From NCBI GenBank assembly GCA_964462135.1, contig CAYWWK010000027.1, forward strand, positions 1 through 26,326: a stretch of DNA of 26,326 bases. The letters are read 5' to 3'. A model generated the notes under the pieces. The model worked only from the letters and a program-made list of their open reading frames with translations, did no database searches and was not told where the DNA came from. Position numbers and translations under genes: made by a program. Source of the DNA: MGBC163016 sp964462135. GTDB lineage: Bacteria; Actinomycetota; Coriobacteriia; Coriobacteriales; Eggerthellaceae. Shown here one piece after another: positions 14,799 to 23,812 of this stretch. The first letter of the stretch is position 1; the number at the start of each line of letters is the position of its first letter.

Positions 14799-16952
14799 AT
14801 GAAACTGGAAACCACCACAATAAGTTCGCCGATTCCAGCTGTGGCTCAGGGGAAGACGAAGCAGATCATCCTCATTGTGGATGATGATGCGGGCAATCGC
14901 GCGCTCCTTGCCGACATGATAGGCCCCACCTACGAGATCGTGGAAGCCGAGAACGGCCTTGAGGGCGTGGCGGCCATGCAGAAGCTGGGCACGAAGATCT
15001 CGCTGGTGCTGCTTGACATCAACATGCCTGAAATGGACGGCTTTGACGTTCTGGCAGTCATGAACAAGAACAAATGGATCAGCGACATTCCCGTTATCAT
15101 GGTCACCTCCGAGACCGCTCCGGCCTATCTGGAACGCGCCTACGACCTGGGAGCCGTTGACTTCATCAACCGGCCCTTCGACATGAAGGTCGTCCAACGT
15201 CGCGTCAACAACACCATCCTGCTCTTCGCGAAGCAGAAGGCGCTCGTCGGCATGGTGGCGGACCAGATCTACGAGCGCGAAAAAGCCAACAACCTGATGA
15301 TCTCCATCCTGAGCCACATCGTCGAGTTCCGCAATGGCGAGAGCGGCTTGCACGTCATGCATGTCTCCACCATGACGGAGATACTGCTGAACCAGGTGGC
15401 GCGCAAGACCGACCGCTACAAGCTCACGCCCGCGGACATCTCACGCATTTCCATGGCGTCCAGCCTGCATGACATCGGGAAGATCTCCATTCCCGATTCC
15501 GTGCTCAACAAGCCGGGACGGTTGACCAAAGAGGAATTCGAACTGATGAAGACCCATACCTCGGTAGGGGCCGCCATGCTGGTGGATGCACCGGTGCATC
15601 AGGAGGATCCTCTCGTGCGCACCGCCTATGAGATCTGTCGCTGGCATCACGAGCGCTACGATGGCGCGGGTTATCCCGATGGCCTCAAAGGGGATGACAT
15701 CCCCATCTCGGCGCAGGCGGTGTCGCTGGCCGATGTCTATGACGCACTTACCAGCAAACGCGTCTACAAGGATGCCTTCCCCCATGAGCAGGCCATGGAA
15801 ATGATCCTGGGTGGCGAATGCGGCACCTTCAACCCGTTTTTGCTGGAATGCTTCGTGGACGTGGCCGACGAGATCCACGAGCAGCTGTCCCTGAATTCCC
15901 TGAGCCTTGGCGTTGACCGTGAGATCGGTCACATCGTGGATGAGGCCATCATTTCTGAAAAGGGAGAGGCCTCCAGCCGCACGCTCGAGCTCCTTGACTA
16001 CGAGCGCATGAAGTATCAATTCTTCGCCTCCATGTCCAACGAGCTCCAATACGAATACACCGAAGATCCTCCCATGGCGGTGCTTTCTGACTGGGCGGAG
16101 AACAAGATGGGTCTGCCCGAGGTCATCAAGGACCCGTACCATGACGAGACGCTGAATTCCCTGTTCGGCGCAGAGAATCTCCAGCGGCTGCAGAAAGCCT
16201 TGCACGCAACCACGCCTGAGAATCCTGTGGTGCAGCTTGAATTCGAGGCGAAGATCGAAGGCGAGCCTCGGTGGTTCCAGATCACCGCCCATGCGAATTG
16301 GAGCGCCGATGACCCCGAGGTCTACCTGGGTTCCATCGGCAAGGTGGTCGACATTCACGAACACCACGAGAAGATCGCTGATCTGCAGCGCAAGGCCACG
16401 CATGATTCACTGACGGGACTCTTGAACCACAGCTACGCCAGGAAGCTGGTCCAAGAGCGCATGAAGCTCAACCCCGAGAAGGATTTCGTCTTCATCATCG
16501 TGGACATGGACAAGTTCAAAGAGGTGAACGACACGCATGGGCATCTCTTTGGGGACAAGGTGCTGTTCCATTTGGCCCAACGGCTTGAGGGAAGCGTCCG
16601 CGGCAACGACATCGTCGCGCGCGTGGGCGGGGATGAGTTCTTCGTCTGCATGGAGTGCAACATAGAACCGGAACCTCTGGTCAAACGCGTCTATGAAACC
16701 GTTGTGGGCGAATATGACGGGATTGATGTTTCTGTTAGCATAGGCATAGCGACGGCAAAAGGTGCGGAATGCGCTTACGATGACCTGTTCCGCAGTGCAG
16801 ATCATGCGCTGTATCAGATGAAGGCGCAAGGCCGCGGTGGCTACATCTTCGCAGAGCGCATCCTGTCCGAAGAGGAGGCTCTCTCAGCCATCTCAGCCAT
16901 AGATGCCGAAGAGGAAATGAGCATTGAGGCGGCCCATGCCAGTCGGAGTTGA
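14799..16952 (+). CDS. Response regulator with HD-GYP phosphodiesterase and GGDEF cyclase domains
   Basis: 717 residues. A receiver domain (about 22-145) has acidic pocket VDDDAG, phospho-acceptor D73 in LLDINMPEMDG and the conserved T/S and K-equivalent region. An HD-GYP domain (about 160-360) has H224-D225 in SSLHDIGKI and an intact HHERYDGAGYP (GYP at 291-293), so cyclic-di-GMP hydrolysis is expected. A PAS-like stretch (about 400-530) leads to a GGDEF domain with G610-G611-D612-E613-F614 intact and an RGND inhibitory site five residues before it. The protein therefore carries both opposing activities under one receiver switch. AAGGGG precedes the ATG. Immediately followed by Hpt and hybrid kinase genes, its likely phosphoryl source. 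Confidence 0.93.
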   Translation: MKLETTTISSPIPAVAQGKTKQIILIVDDDAGNRALLADMIGPTYEIVEAENGLEGVAAMQKLGTKISLVLLDINMPEMDGFDVLAVMNKNKWISDIPVIMVTSETAPAYLERAYDLGAVDFINRPFDMKVVQRRVNNTILLFAKQKALVGMVADQIYEREKANNLMISILSHIVEFRNGESGLHVMHVSTMTEILLNQVARKTDRYKLTPADISRISMASSLHDIGKISIPDSVLNKPGRLTKEEFELMKTHTSVGAAMLVDAPVHQEDPLVRTAYEICRWHHERYDGAGYPDGLKGDDIPISAQAVSLADVYDALTSKRVYKDAFPHEQAMEMILGGECGTFNPFLLECFVDVADEIHEQLSLNSLSLGVDREIGHIVDEAIISEKGEASSRTLELLDYERMKYQFFASMSNELQYEYTEDPPMAVLSDWAENKMGLPEVIKDPYHDETLNSLFGAENLQRLQKALHATTPENPVVQLEFEAKIEGEPRWFQITAHANWSADDPEVYLGSIGKVVDIHEHHEKIADLQRKATHDSLTGLLNHSYARKLVQERMKLNPEKDFVFIIVDMDKFKEVNDTHGHLFGDKVLFHLAQRLEGSVRGNDIVARVGGDEFFVCMECNIEPEPLVKRVYETVVGEYDGIDVSVSIGIATAKGAECAYDDLFRSADHALYQMKAQGRGGYIFAERILSEEEALSAISAIDAEEEMSIEAAHASRS

Positions 16953-16991
16953 TCAAGAAGCGGTTTGAGTGCAGACAAGGAGATGGGGCAG

Positions 16992-17357
16992 TTGTCACTG
17001 GAAACATGCTACGCACAGCTTGGTGGTGATCTTGAAGATGTCCGTTCGCGCCTGGTGACCGATGAGCGCATCATCAAGTTCATAGGCATCTTTGCCGAAA
17101 GCCCCGTCTTCGACAATCTCAAGAAGGCCTTGGACGAAGGGAAGATGGACGAGGCGTTCCGTGCCGCCCATACCATGAAGGGCAACAGCCGGGATATGGG
17201 GTTCATGCCTTTGTATGAGGCTGCCTGCGAACTGTCCGAGGTTTTGCGGCCAGATGACGCAGGCGTGCCCGCTGGTCCCCTTGATCAGGTGCCAGAACTT
17301 CTGGGCAATGTCGAGGCGGCCTATCGCAATACGATAGATTCGTTTTCGGCCATTTGA
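16992..17357 (+). CDS. Free-standing Hpt phosphotransfer protein
   Basis: About 121 residues. I prefer the TTG at 16992 because AAGGAG lies 9 nt before it and the protein then begins at LSLETCYAQLGGDLEDV, the usual start region; TTG 16965 and ATG 16983 are in-frame alternatives. The four-helix Hpt signature AAHTMKGNSRDMGF places the phospho-accepting histidine at H60 (H69 from the first start). Proteins like this shuttle phosphoryl groups between a hybrid kinase receiver and a response regulator. It sits between exactly such partners: the REC/HD-GYP/GGDEF protein upstream and a two-receiver hybrid kinase downstream. Family call is strong; the pathway is inferred from position. Confidence 0.88.
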   Translation: MSLETCYAQLGGDLEDVRSRLVTDERIIKFIGIFAESPVFDNLKKALDEGKMDEAFRAAHTMKGNSRDMGFMPLYEAACELSEVLRPDDAGVPAGPLDQVPELLGNVEAAYRNTIDSFSAI

Positions 17358-17411
17358 TGAACGCTATTCTGAGAACATCAGTCTTACTGCTCCTGCAAGG
17401 AGGATTGCTCT

Positions 17412-20387
17412 ATGACTGCAGATAATGCAGCAGACATCAAGAAGGTGACGCGGAACCGCGTCATCGCTGCTATCGGTGCAGTCATCATCATCGTCATCTC
17501 CTTCGTGGTGTTCCTGAGCGCCACGCAGGATCGCATCGTTGATCAGAACAAGCGCTATCTGGAAGGCACGACCCTGCAGACGTCACGGCGTGTGGGTGAC
17601 CTTCTCTCCAACGCGCAGATGATGATAGACGTCGTAGCCACCAGCTATGAGGCGCGCATGACCTCCGATGCCGTCAGCCCTGACGATCTGCCGGGCATTC
17701 TGCGGGCCACCCTCTTCGACCATATCATCCTGGCAACCCCGGATGGGCGTGTCTATGATGATCGTGGCTTGGTCGAGGGATATTCCTCCCGGGAATTGTT
17801 CCCTGATGGGCTGCCGCAGGAATCGGGGGCCATCGCCATCGATTCCTCTCCTATAGACAAAGATCCCATCGTGATCTTCTACACCCCCGTTGAATATGAA
17901 GGTAGGCTGGTGGGTGTCTTGGCGGGAGGCTATACGAAGGGGCATCTCGCAGAGATGATCACCACCTACTTCTTCGGTGAGCAGACCTCCACCTATCTCT
18001 GCGACAGTGACGGCACCATCATTGCCAGTTCCGCCACGACGCAGAACAACTATGACAACGTGGCCGACCTCTATGGAGAAGCCGAGCTTGAGGGAATCAC
18101 CTATGAGGAGATCAGCCAGGCCTTGGCCAGCAACACTGATATTGGCTTCTCGTACCAAACGTCAACGGGTACGGCAACCGCATACCTCATGGATATCTCT
18201 GACTCCACCTGGATGGTGCTCCGGTCGTTCCCTGCCTCCATCACGAACGCCATGATCGACAATGCCACTGGAGCCGCCATCATCCTCATCCTGTGTGTGA
18301 CGGCGGCCATCGTCCTGTTCGTGGCCGTGCTGCTGGTGCAGTCTCGTCGGCAGTCCAAGCAGCTGCTCTTCGAGAAGACCCAGGCCACCCGCATCGTTGA
18401 TGCCTCCACGAATCTGTTCCAGCGGCTCATTCGGCTTGACATGCAGAAGGGAACCTACGAATACCTGAAGTCGTCCGGGTTGTCAGGCAACTTCAAGCAC
18501 GAAGACACCATGGATGCGTTCGGTGCCTATTGGCTGGATCATGCCTATGAGGACGGTGATCGTGCCGTTGTTGGGAAGATCCTTGACACCGCCGGCGTTC
18601 AGGAAGACCTTACGGAAGACGTTCCCTATCTTCAGTATGAGTATCGGGTGAAGAATCCCGATGACCCCAAGTCGCCCATTTGGATACAGGTCTCCATCAT
18701 CTGCCTTGAGCGTGATGAGCAGGGCATTGCAGAAAGCGTCTTGCTGGCAGTTCAGGATGTGACTGTCATCAAGCAGCAGGAACTGGCGGCGCGCGAAGCT
18801 CTTGAGGAAGCCTATCTGGCGGCCGATCAGGCATCCAAGGCCAAGAGCGACTTCCTGAACTCCATGAGTCACGACATCCGCACGCCCATGAACTCCATCA
18901 TGGGCCTCACCGCCATTGCCTCCATGCATATCGATGACACTGAGCGGGTGAAGGACTGCCTGAACAAGATCACCATCTCCAACAAGCATCTGCTGGGTCT
19001 CATCAACGAGGTGCTTGACATGGCCAAGATCGAAAGCGGCAAGATCTCCTTGGCGGATGAGGAATTCGACATCGCGGAGACGGTTGAAAGCCTGCTCACC
19101 ATCGTTCACCCCCAGATAGAGGCGAAGCACCAGACGCTCAAGGTGGATATAACCCATATCAAGCATGAGCATGTGATCGGCGACCCGATGCGTCTGCAAC
19201 AGGTGTTCATGAACATCATGGGCAATGCCATCAAGTTCACGCCCGAAGGCGGCACCATCGGTTTCCACATTGCCGAGAAGCCCTCTCCCATCCATGGAAG
19301 CGGTTGCTACGAATTCACCTTCACCGACACGGGCTGCGGCATGGATGAGGATTTCGTCAAGCGTGTCTTCGAGCCCTTCTCGCGTGCCAATGACTCGCGT
19401 ACCACCAAGGTGGAGGGAACGGGTCTGGGCATGGCCATCGTGAAGAGCATCGTTTCCCTGATGAATGGCACCATTGACGTGGAAAGCGAACTGAATGTCG
19501 GCTCCACCTTCCGCGTGACGGTATTCCTGAAGCTGCGCGATGCCAAGGATGAAGACCTCTCCGGCCTGCGGGGGTTGTCTGTCCTGGTGGCCGATGATGA
19601 TGAGGATGCCTGCCAGAATGCGGTGGAGATGCTCGCGAGCATCGGCATGAAGGCGGACTTTGTGACCAATGGCAACGCGGCGGTGGAAGCGGTGAAGGCG
19701 CGCCATGCTGCTGGCGATGGCTACGTCGCCGTCATCCTGGATTGGAAGATGCCCGAGAAGAGCGGCATCGAGGCGGCACGCGATATCCGCCAGATCGCCC
19801 ATGTGGATATCCCCATCATCATCCTCTCGGCGTTCGATTGGTCCTCCATCGAACAGGAGGCGCGCGAAACGGGCGTGGATGCGTTCATCTCGAAGCCCCT
19901 GTTCCGCTCACGCCTGATCCATGTCATGCAGAGCCTCGTCACTGGTGAAACCGGCGACGATTACGATGAGCGCAAGGAACTGCTGGAGGCTGATTATTCG
20001 AAGAAGCGCATCCTCCTGACCGAGGACAACGCCATGGCGGCCGAGATAGGCCTGGAGATCATCGGCATGACCCATGCCCAGGTTGACCATGCCGAAAACG
20101 GCAGGGAAGCGGTCGATCTGCTCCTTGAGCATGAACCGGGCTATTATGACTTGGTCTTCATGGACATCCAGATGCCCATCATGAATGGGTACGAGGCAAC
20201 CAAGGCCATTCGCGCTGCGGCGAAGGACGGTCGTCCTGATTTGGCCGATCTGCCCATCGTCGCCCTTTCGGCTGATGCGTTCGCCGAAGATATCCAGAAG
20301 GCGAAGGCATCCGGCATGAATGACCATATGTCCAAGCCCATGGAGATAAAGAACCTGTTGCGCATGTTGGACCAATGGGCAATCTAA
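17412..20387 (+). CDS. Membrane hybrid sensor histidine kinase with two receiver domains
   Basis: 991 residues, with AGGAGG about 8 nt before the ATG. A span at about 17-36 and another at about 288-312 flank a 250-residue extracytoplasmic domain of the dCache type (HIILATPDGRVYDDRG, then VGVLAGGYTKGHL and YLCDSDGTIIASS), suggesting a small-molecule sensor. Then a PAS-like region (330-460), HisKA with SMSHDIRTPMNS (phospho-H487), HATPase with N box NIMGNAIKF, DTGCGMDED and GTGLGMAI. Two receivers follow with acceptor D777 (ILDWKMPE) and D918 (FMDIQMPI). It would pass phosphate through a receiver to the adjacent Hpt. Its stop overlaps the next gene by 13 nt. All catalytic residues appear intact. 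Confidence 0.94.
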   Translation: MTADNAADIKKVTRNRVIAAIGAVIIIVISFVVFLSATQDRIVDQNKRYLEGTTLQTSRRVGDLLSNAQMMIDVVATSYEARMTSDAVSPDDLPGILRATLFDHIILATPDGRVYDDRGLVEGYSSRELFPDGLPQESGAIAIDSSPIDKDPIVIFYTPVEYEGRLVGVLAGGYTKGHLAEMITTYFFGEQTSTYLCDSDGTIIASSATTQNNYDNVADLYGEAELEGITYEEISQALASNTDIGFSYQTSTGTATAYLMDISDSTWMVLRSFPASITNAMIDNATGAAIILILCVTAAIVLFVAVLLVQSRRQSKQLLFEKTQATRIVDASTNLFQRLIRLDMQKGTYEYLKSSGLSGNFKHEDTMDAFGAYWLDHAYEDGDRAVVGKILDTAGVQEDLTEDVPYLQYEYRVKNPDDPKSPIWIQVSIICLERDEQGIAESVLLAVQDVTVIKQQELAAREALEEAYLAADQASKAKSDFLNSMSHDIRTPMNSIMGLTAIASMHIDDTERVKDCLNKITISNKHLLGLINEVLDMAKIESGKISLADEEFDIAETVESLLTIVHPQIEAKHQTLKVDITHIKHEHVIGDPMRLQQVFMNIMGNAIKFTPEGGTIGFHIAEKPSPIHGSGCYEFTFTDTGCGMDEDFVKRVFEPFSRANDSRTTKVEGTGLGMAIVKSIVSLMNGTIDVESELNVGSTFRVTVFLKLRDAKDEDLSGLRGLSVLVADDDEDACQNAVEMLASIGMKADFVTNGNAAVEAVKARHAAGDGYVAVILDWKMPEKSGIEAARDIRQIAHVDIPIIILSAFDWSSIEQEARETGVDAFISKPLFRSRLIHVMQSLVTGETGDDYDERKELLEADYSKKRILLTEDNAMAAEIGLEIIGMTHAQVDHAENGREAVDLLLEHEPGYYDLVFMDIQMPIMNGYEATKAIRAAAKDGRPDLADLPIVALSADAFAEDIQKAKASGMNDHMSKPMEIKNLLRMLDQWAI

Positions 20388-21331
20388 AGGTCAAGGCCGC
20401 TCTCGCTCTTCTCGCATGCCTTTCGTGTGTTCTGGTGGGATGCGGCGGCTCCGGTGGCAGTGCCAGTGGAAGCACGGGTTCGGAAGGTGGGGGTGCGGCC
20501 CAAGATACCAGTGGCCCCGCCTATGAGTTGCCTGCGTCCATCAATGCAGCTGACCATGCTGGCTCCATCGCCACTGCCGAGGGCGAGGCCTTCATCGATA
20601 CCTCCAATGCCGCCTTGGGTTATGTGGGCGCGTCGGCGGTCAGCTCTTCCCGTCTCAAGTTCCAAGTCATCAAGGATGGCACCAGCTACAACTACGATAT
20701 GGAAGGCGACGGTACCCCGCTGATCTGCCCTCTGAACATGGGGGATGGGTCCTATGAGTTTCGCATCATGGAAAACACCAGCGGAAACAACTACGTGGAG
20801 CTGCTGGGAGACAGCGCGGCCGTCACGCTGCAAAGCGAATTCGAGCCATTCCTGCGGCCCAATGTGTTCTGCCAATTCACCAATGACAGTGCCTGCGTGG
20901 CTCAGGCACGCTCGCTTGCGGCGCATGCCCAGAACGAGGGAGAAGTCGTCAAGGTCATCTACGATTGGCTTGTCGAGAACATCACCTACGACAAGAGCAA
21001 GGCTGCCGAACTGGCCACCACCACAGGCTATATCCCCATCCCCGATGAGACCTTCTCATCAAAAACGGGAATCTGCTTCGACTACGCCTCATTGGCGGCT
21101 GCCATGTTCCGCAGCCTCAACATCCCGTGCCAGATAATCACGGGGTATGTTTCGCCTGACAACATCTATCATGCATGGAACATGATATATATTGACGGCA
21201 AGTGGGTAGGTGCGCATATCACCGTTGATCCAGATCAATGGACTCGCATCGATGTGACATTCGCTGCAGGGGGTGCCGATACCAGTCAAGTGGGAGACGG
21301 CTCTGCCTACACGGATAGATACGTATACTGA
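20375..21331 (+). CDS. Lipoprotein with transglutaminase-like domain
   Basis: 318 residues. The N-terminus is a lipoprotein signal (basic NLKVK, hydrophobic ALALLACLSCVL, lipobox L20-V21-G22-C23) followed by a Gly/Ser linker, so it should be anchored outside the cytoplasmic membrane. Residues about 60-180 look like a beta-rich region; residues about 190-300 form a transglutaminase-like/papain-fold core with a plausible triad C234 (TGICFDYAS), H266 (YHAWN) and D285 (TVDPDQ). Such domains can act as proteases, peptidoglycan-related hydrolases or cross-linkers; substrate unknown. The ATG overlaps the hybrid kinase stop by 13 nt, implying coupled expression, and pilus-assembly genes follow. No strong ribosome binding site is seen. 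Confidence 0.87.
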   Translation: MGNLKVKAALALLACLSCVLVGCGGSGGSASGSTGSEGGGAAQDTSGPAYELPASINAADHAGSIATAEGEAFIDTSNAALGYVGASAVSSSRLKFQVIKDGTSYNYDMEGDGTPLICPLNMGDGSYEFRIMENTSGNNYVELLGDSAAVTLQSEFEPFLRPNVFCQFTNDSACVAQARSLAAHAQNEGEVVKVIYDWLVENITYDKSKAAELATTTGYIPIPDETFSSKTGICFDYASLAAAMFRSLNIPCQIITGYVSPDNIYHAWNMIYIDGKWVGAHITVDPDQWTRIDVTFAAGGADTSQVGDGSAYTDRYVY

Positions 21332-21400
21332 GAGCCTGAAGGGACCAAGTGAAGAGAACCATGCGGAAGAACCAAGCAAAGCAAGGATCAAGGGAGCACC

Positions 21401-22453
21401 ATGGCTGAGAAGATGCTTGAGAGCAGCGCGCTGTCCGCCTTCTGCGAAAGCATGGCGCTCATGCTTTCTGCTGGCATCCAACTGGATGAAGCGGTGCACA
21501 TGCTGGGGGACAACATGCACAACACCCCCTTCAAGCACGCCTGCACCGAAGTGTATCGCGGCTTGTCGAAGGGTGAGACGCTCTCTACTGCGCTGGAGGT
21601 TTCGGGGGCTTTTCCCACCTATGCCGTTGACATGATATCGGTGGGAGAGAAGGCGGGCCGGCTGGAAGCGGTACTGCGGGCGCTGGCTTCCTACTACGAC
21701 GAGGAGGCTCGTCTCTTCTCGAAGATCCGCACGGCCATCGGACACCCTGCGGCGCTTCTGTGCGTCATGACGCTCATCCTGGCATTCACGGTGTTCGCCA
21801 TCCTGCCCGTATTCACCAATGTGTACCGCAGCTTTTCGGGGGACATCGCCGCGGGATCCTTCGACATCATGTCGGTGTCTACCGTCATCGGCTATGCAGC
21901 GCTTGCCATCACCGTCGTTTTGACCCTGTTCGCTCTCATTGCGTGGTCTTCCACGGGGTCCGAGGCTGGCCGCGAACGCGTATTGGGGTGGCTGTGTCAT
22001 GTCCCGGCAACCAGACAGGCCATGTATCAGCTGGCTCTGTCTCGCTTCACCTCAGCCATTGCCATCTATACCGCCTCAGGGGTCAATTCCGATGAGGCCA
22101 TGCGGGAAGCGCTTGATACGGTAGAGCATGGCAAGCTGCGCAAGAAGGTGCAGAATGCCTACGATGCCATGATCAGTCCAACCAGCGCTCGAAGCATGGC
22201 TCAGGCCATCTCGGAGTTCGGTGTGTTTGAACCGGTCTATGCGCGCATGCTTCTGGTGGGCAGTCGGGCTGGCAGTTTGGATGCTGTGCTCGAACGCCTC
22301 TCTGATACATTCTTCGATGACGCCATCAGCCAGATTGACAACGCGGTGGACGGCATCGAACCGGCGCTGGCCGCGTTCATTACGGTTGCCATCGGCGTCA
22401 CGCTCGTCTCAGTCATGTTGCCGCTCATAGGCATCATGGGGTCCATCGGATAG
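21401..22453 (+). CDS. Type IV pilus / type II secretion inner-membrane platform protein (PilC/GspF family)
   Basis: 350 residues, with GGGAG upstream of the ATG. Two T2SSF repeats are visible: about 8-130 (SMALMLSAGIQLDEAVHML…ISVGEKAGRLEAVLRAL) and about 205-330 (FTSAIAIYTASGVNSDEAM…LVGSRAGSLDAVLERLS). Hydrophobic spans lie at about 115-138, 160-185 and 321-348. It would form the membrane platform on which pilin subunits are moved by a cytosolic ATPase; the PilT-type ATPase is five genes downstream. It is shorter than typical 400-residue PilC because the N-terminal stretch before the first repeat is nearly absent. Family is secure; whether it serves a pilus or a secretion system is inferred from PilT. 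Confidence 0.92.
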   Translation: MAEKMLESSALSAFCESMALMLSAGIQLDEAVHMLGDNMHNTPFKHACTEVYRGLSKGETLSTALEVSGAFPTYAVDMISVGEKAGRLEAVLRALASYYDEEARLFSKIRTAIGHPAALLCVMTLILAFTVFAILPVFTNVYRSFSGDIAAGSFDIMSVSTVIGYAALAITVVLTLFALIAWSSTGSEAGRERVLGWLCHVPATRQAMYQLALSRFTSAIAIYTASGVNSDEAMREALDTVEHGKLRKKVQNAYDAMISPTSARSMAQAISEFGVFEPVYARMLLVGSRAGSLDAVLERLSDTFFDDAISQIDNAVDGIEPALAAFITVAIGVTLVSVMLPLIGIMGSIG

Positions 22454-22470
22454 AAACGGGCAGGTAGGGC

Positions 22471-22797
22471 ATGTATCACGAGGTTACCAGCGAAATGAGG
22501 CTCCAGCGCAGATTGCGTGTGCTGTTCTACGGTCTGCTCATCTTGGCACTTGCCTTCATCGTTCTGTTCTTCTGGGATTCCGCCCGTGCTTCCATGGAAG
22601 AGCAGGCGGCCGCCTCCATCCGCTCATCCATCCTGGATACCGCCATGCAGTGCTGTGCCGTTGAGGGCTCATACCCCATGACCTTGGGCTATATGGAAGA
22701 GAACTACGGCCTGCGCGTCAACAGCAGGGATTTCCTCATCACCTATGAAGCCTTTGCCAGCAATGTGCTTCCCACTGTTACGGTGGTGCCGCGATGA
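22471..22797 (+). CDS. Small single-span membrane protein, pseudopilin-like
   Basis: 108 residues; GGTAGGG lies before the ATG. One span at about 15-38 after a basic N-terminus (RLQRRLRV), then a helical stretch (EEQAAASIRSSILDTAMQCC) and AVEGSYPMTLGYMEENYGL, a pattern typical of the first globular helix-loop of minor pilins and pseudopilins (AVEGSYP-type). It lacks a recognisable G-x4-E prepilin cleavage site, so it may stay membrane-anchored. Its stop overlaps the next start (ATGA). Position in the pilus cluster and the sequence pattern support a structural or assembly role; no named family could be assigned. Confidence 0.75.
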   Translation: MYHEVTSEMRLQRRLRVLFYGLLILALAFIVLFFWDSARASMEEQAAASIRSSILDTAMQCCAVEGSYPMTLGYMEENYGLRVNSRDFLITYEAFASNVLPTVTVVPR

Positions 22798-23360
22798 CGG
22801 TCCAAAGGGGAGGCGCACAACGGCAGGCGCGTCTGAGCGCCCAGAATTCGTCGTTCATCAATGCGGTTGAAGCCGGAGCGTTCTCTTCGAAGCTGCGGTT
22901 TGCCCGTCAGCCCGACTACAATCGCATGTTCATGGCGTTGCTGTTCTGTCTGTTCGTGGTATGCCTCTTGCTGGCTGTGGTGGTTGGCGTGCATACCTAC
23001 AGCACGGTTTCGGCGGATCAGGCCAAGGGCAATGCCAGCCGCTTGGCTACCAGCTTCCTGGTGAATGACATCCGTGCAAATGACGCTTTGGACGCTGTGG
23101 CCACGGGGACGGGGCCTGAAGGGCCGTCGCTGGTGCTGATCGAACGGCTTGAGAATGCCACCTATGAGACAAGGCTGTATCTGTACAAGAACAACATCGT
23201 GCAGGAATACACCAAGGCTGGGTCGCCTTACGCGCCCGCGCAGGCAACACCGGTGGTGGCCTCCCGTATGTTCCACTTCGAATACGCCGACGGGCTTCTG
23301 ACCTTGGTCACCGACCAAGGAACATCGAAGGTTGCCCTGCGCAGTGTGAAGGGGGCGTGA
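22794..23360 (+). CDS. DUF4860-like single-span membrane protein of the pilus cluster
   Basis: 188 residues, starting in a 4-nt ATGA overlap with the previous gene. A 44-residue cytoplasmic part precedes one span (about 45-69, MFMALLFCLFVVCLLLAVVVG), followed by HTYSTVSADQAKGNASRLATSFLVNDIRAND and a beta-rich C-terminal domain with RLYLYKNNIVQEY and FHFEYADGLLTLVT. This resembles DUF4860 proteins and, in plan, minor pseudopilins of the GspJ/K type. No prepilin cleavage motif. Function unknown; translational coupling on both sides points to a fixed-ratio partner in the pilus assembly. Confidence 0.72.
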   Translation: MTVQRGGAQRQARLSAQNSSFINAVEAGAFSSKLRFARQPDYNRMFMALLFCLFVVCLLLAVVVGVHTYSTVSADQAKGNASRLATSFLVNDIRANDALDAVATGTGPEGPSLVLIERLENATYETRLYLYKNNIVQEYTKAGSPYAPAQATPVVASRMFHFEYADGLLTLVTDQGTSKVALRSVKGA

Positions 23361-23812
23361 GGCGAAGCATGAAATCCTTCTCAACTGCCCTGCATCAGCG
23401 CTCCGCGCACATCATCTCCTCGGATGCGAAGGGACGTCGAGGAATGGCGTTCATCGTGGAGGCGCTGCTTCTGCTGGCCTTCCTGGTGGCGTGCCTTGCC
23501 GTGTTCATGCAGCTTCTGGGCGCATCTGGGCATCTTTCCCAAGATGCCACCCAATTGGATGCCGCCGTGCAGGCGGCCTCCAATGCAGCCGAGCAGTTCT
23601 CAGCTGATCCCACCTCCCTTGCGTCGGAGCAAACGGTCAAGGGCTTGTCCGTGAAAGCTGACACGTGGTCTGAGGAAAGCGGGACGGGTACGCTTTACCA
23701 CGCCACCATCACCGTATCCGATGGGAACGGTGAAGAGGTCTATCAGCTGACCACGGCAAAGTATGCTGATGGACAGGGTTCGCAGGCGTTGGGGGGTGTG
23801 CAGCATGGCTAG
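23357..23812 (+). CDS. Pilin-like protein with atypical prepilin leader
   Basis: 151 residues from a GTG overlapping the previous stop (GTGA); an in-frame ATG at 23369 is the alternative start. A basic leader ending KGRRGM is followed by AFIVEALLLLAFLVACLAVF (31-50), the closest match in this cluster to a type IV prepilin signal. Cutting after M30 puts Glu at +5; cutting after G29 puts it at +6, whereas the canonical site is G-F-x-x-x-E with Glu at +5. The remaining 95 residues are soluble-looking, with a Ser/Thr/Ala-rich helix and beta strands (TGTLYHATITVSD). Likely a minor pilin or pseudopilin. Confidence 0.72.
   Translation: MRRSMKSFSTALHQRSAHIISSDAKGRRGMAFIVEALLLLAFLVACLAVFMQLLGASGHLSQDATQLDAAVQAASNAAEQFSADPTSLASEQTVKGLSVKADTWSEESGTGTLYHATITVSDGNGEEVYQLTTAKYADGQGSQALGGVQHG

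Noticed and set aside
13222..14820. Long open frame on the minus strand opposite the PAS-GGDEF gene
   Set aside because: It is an antisense shadow: the plus strand encodes a complete PAS-GGDEF protein, while the minus translation shows no recognisable domain.
15441..16403. 320-codon minus-strand frame opposite the HD-GYP protein
   Set aside because: Antisense shadow of HD-GYP/PAS coding sequence with no motif and no ribosome binding site of note.
18483..19802. 439-codon open frame on the minus strand opposite the hybrid kinase
   Set aside because: The plus strand carries the HisKA, HATPase and receiver motifs; the minus translation is low-complexity in style and has no motif.
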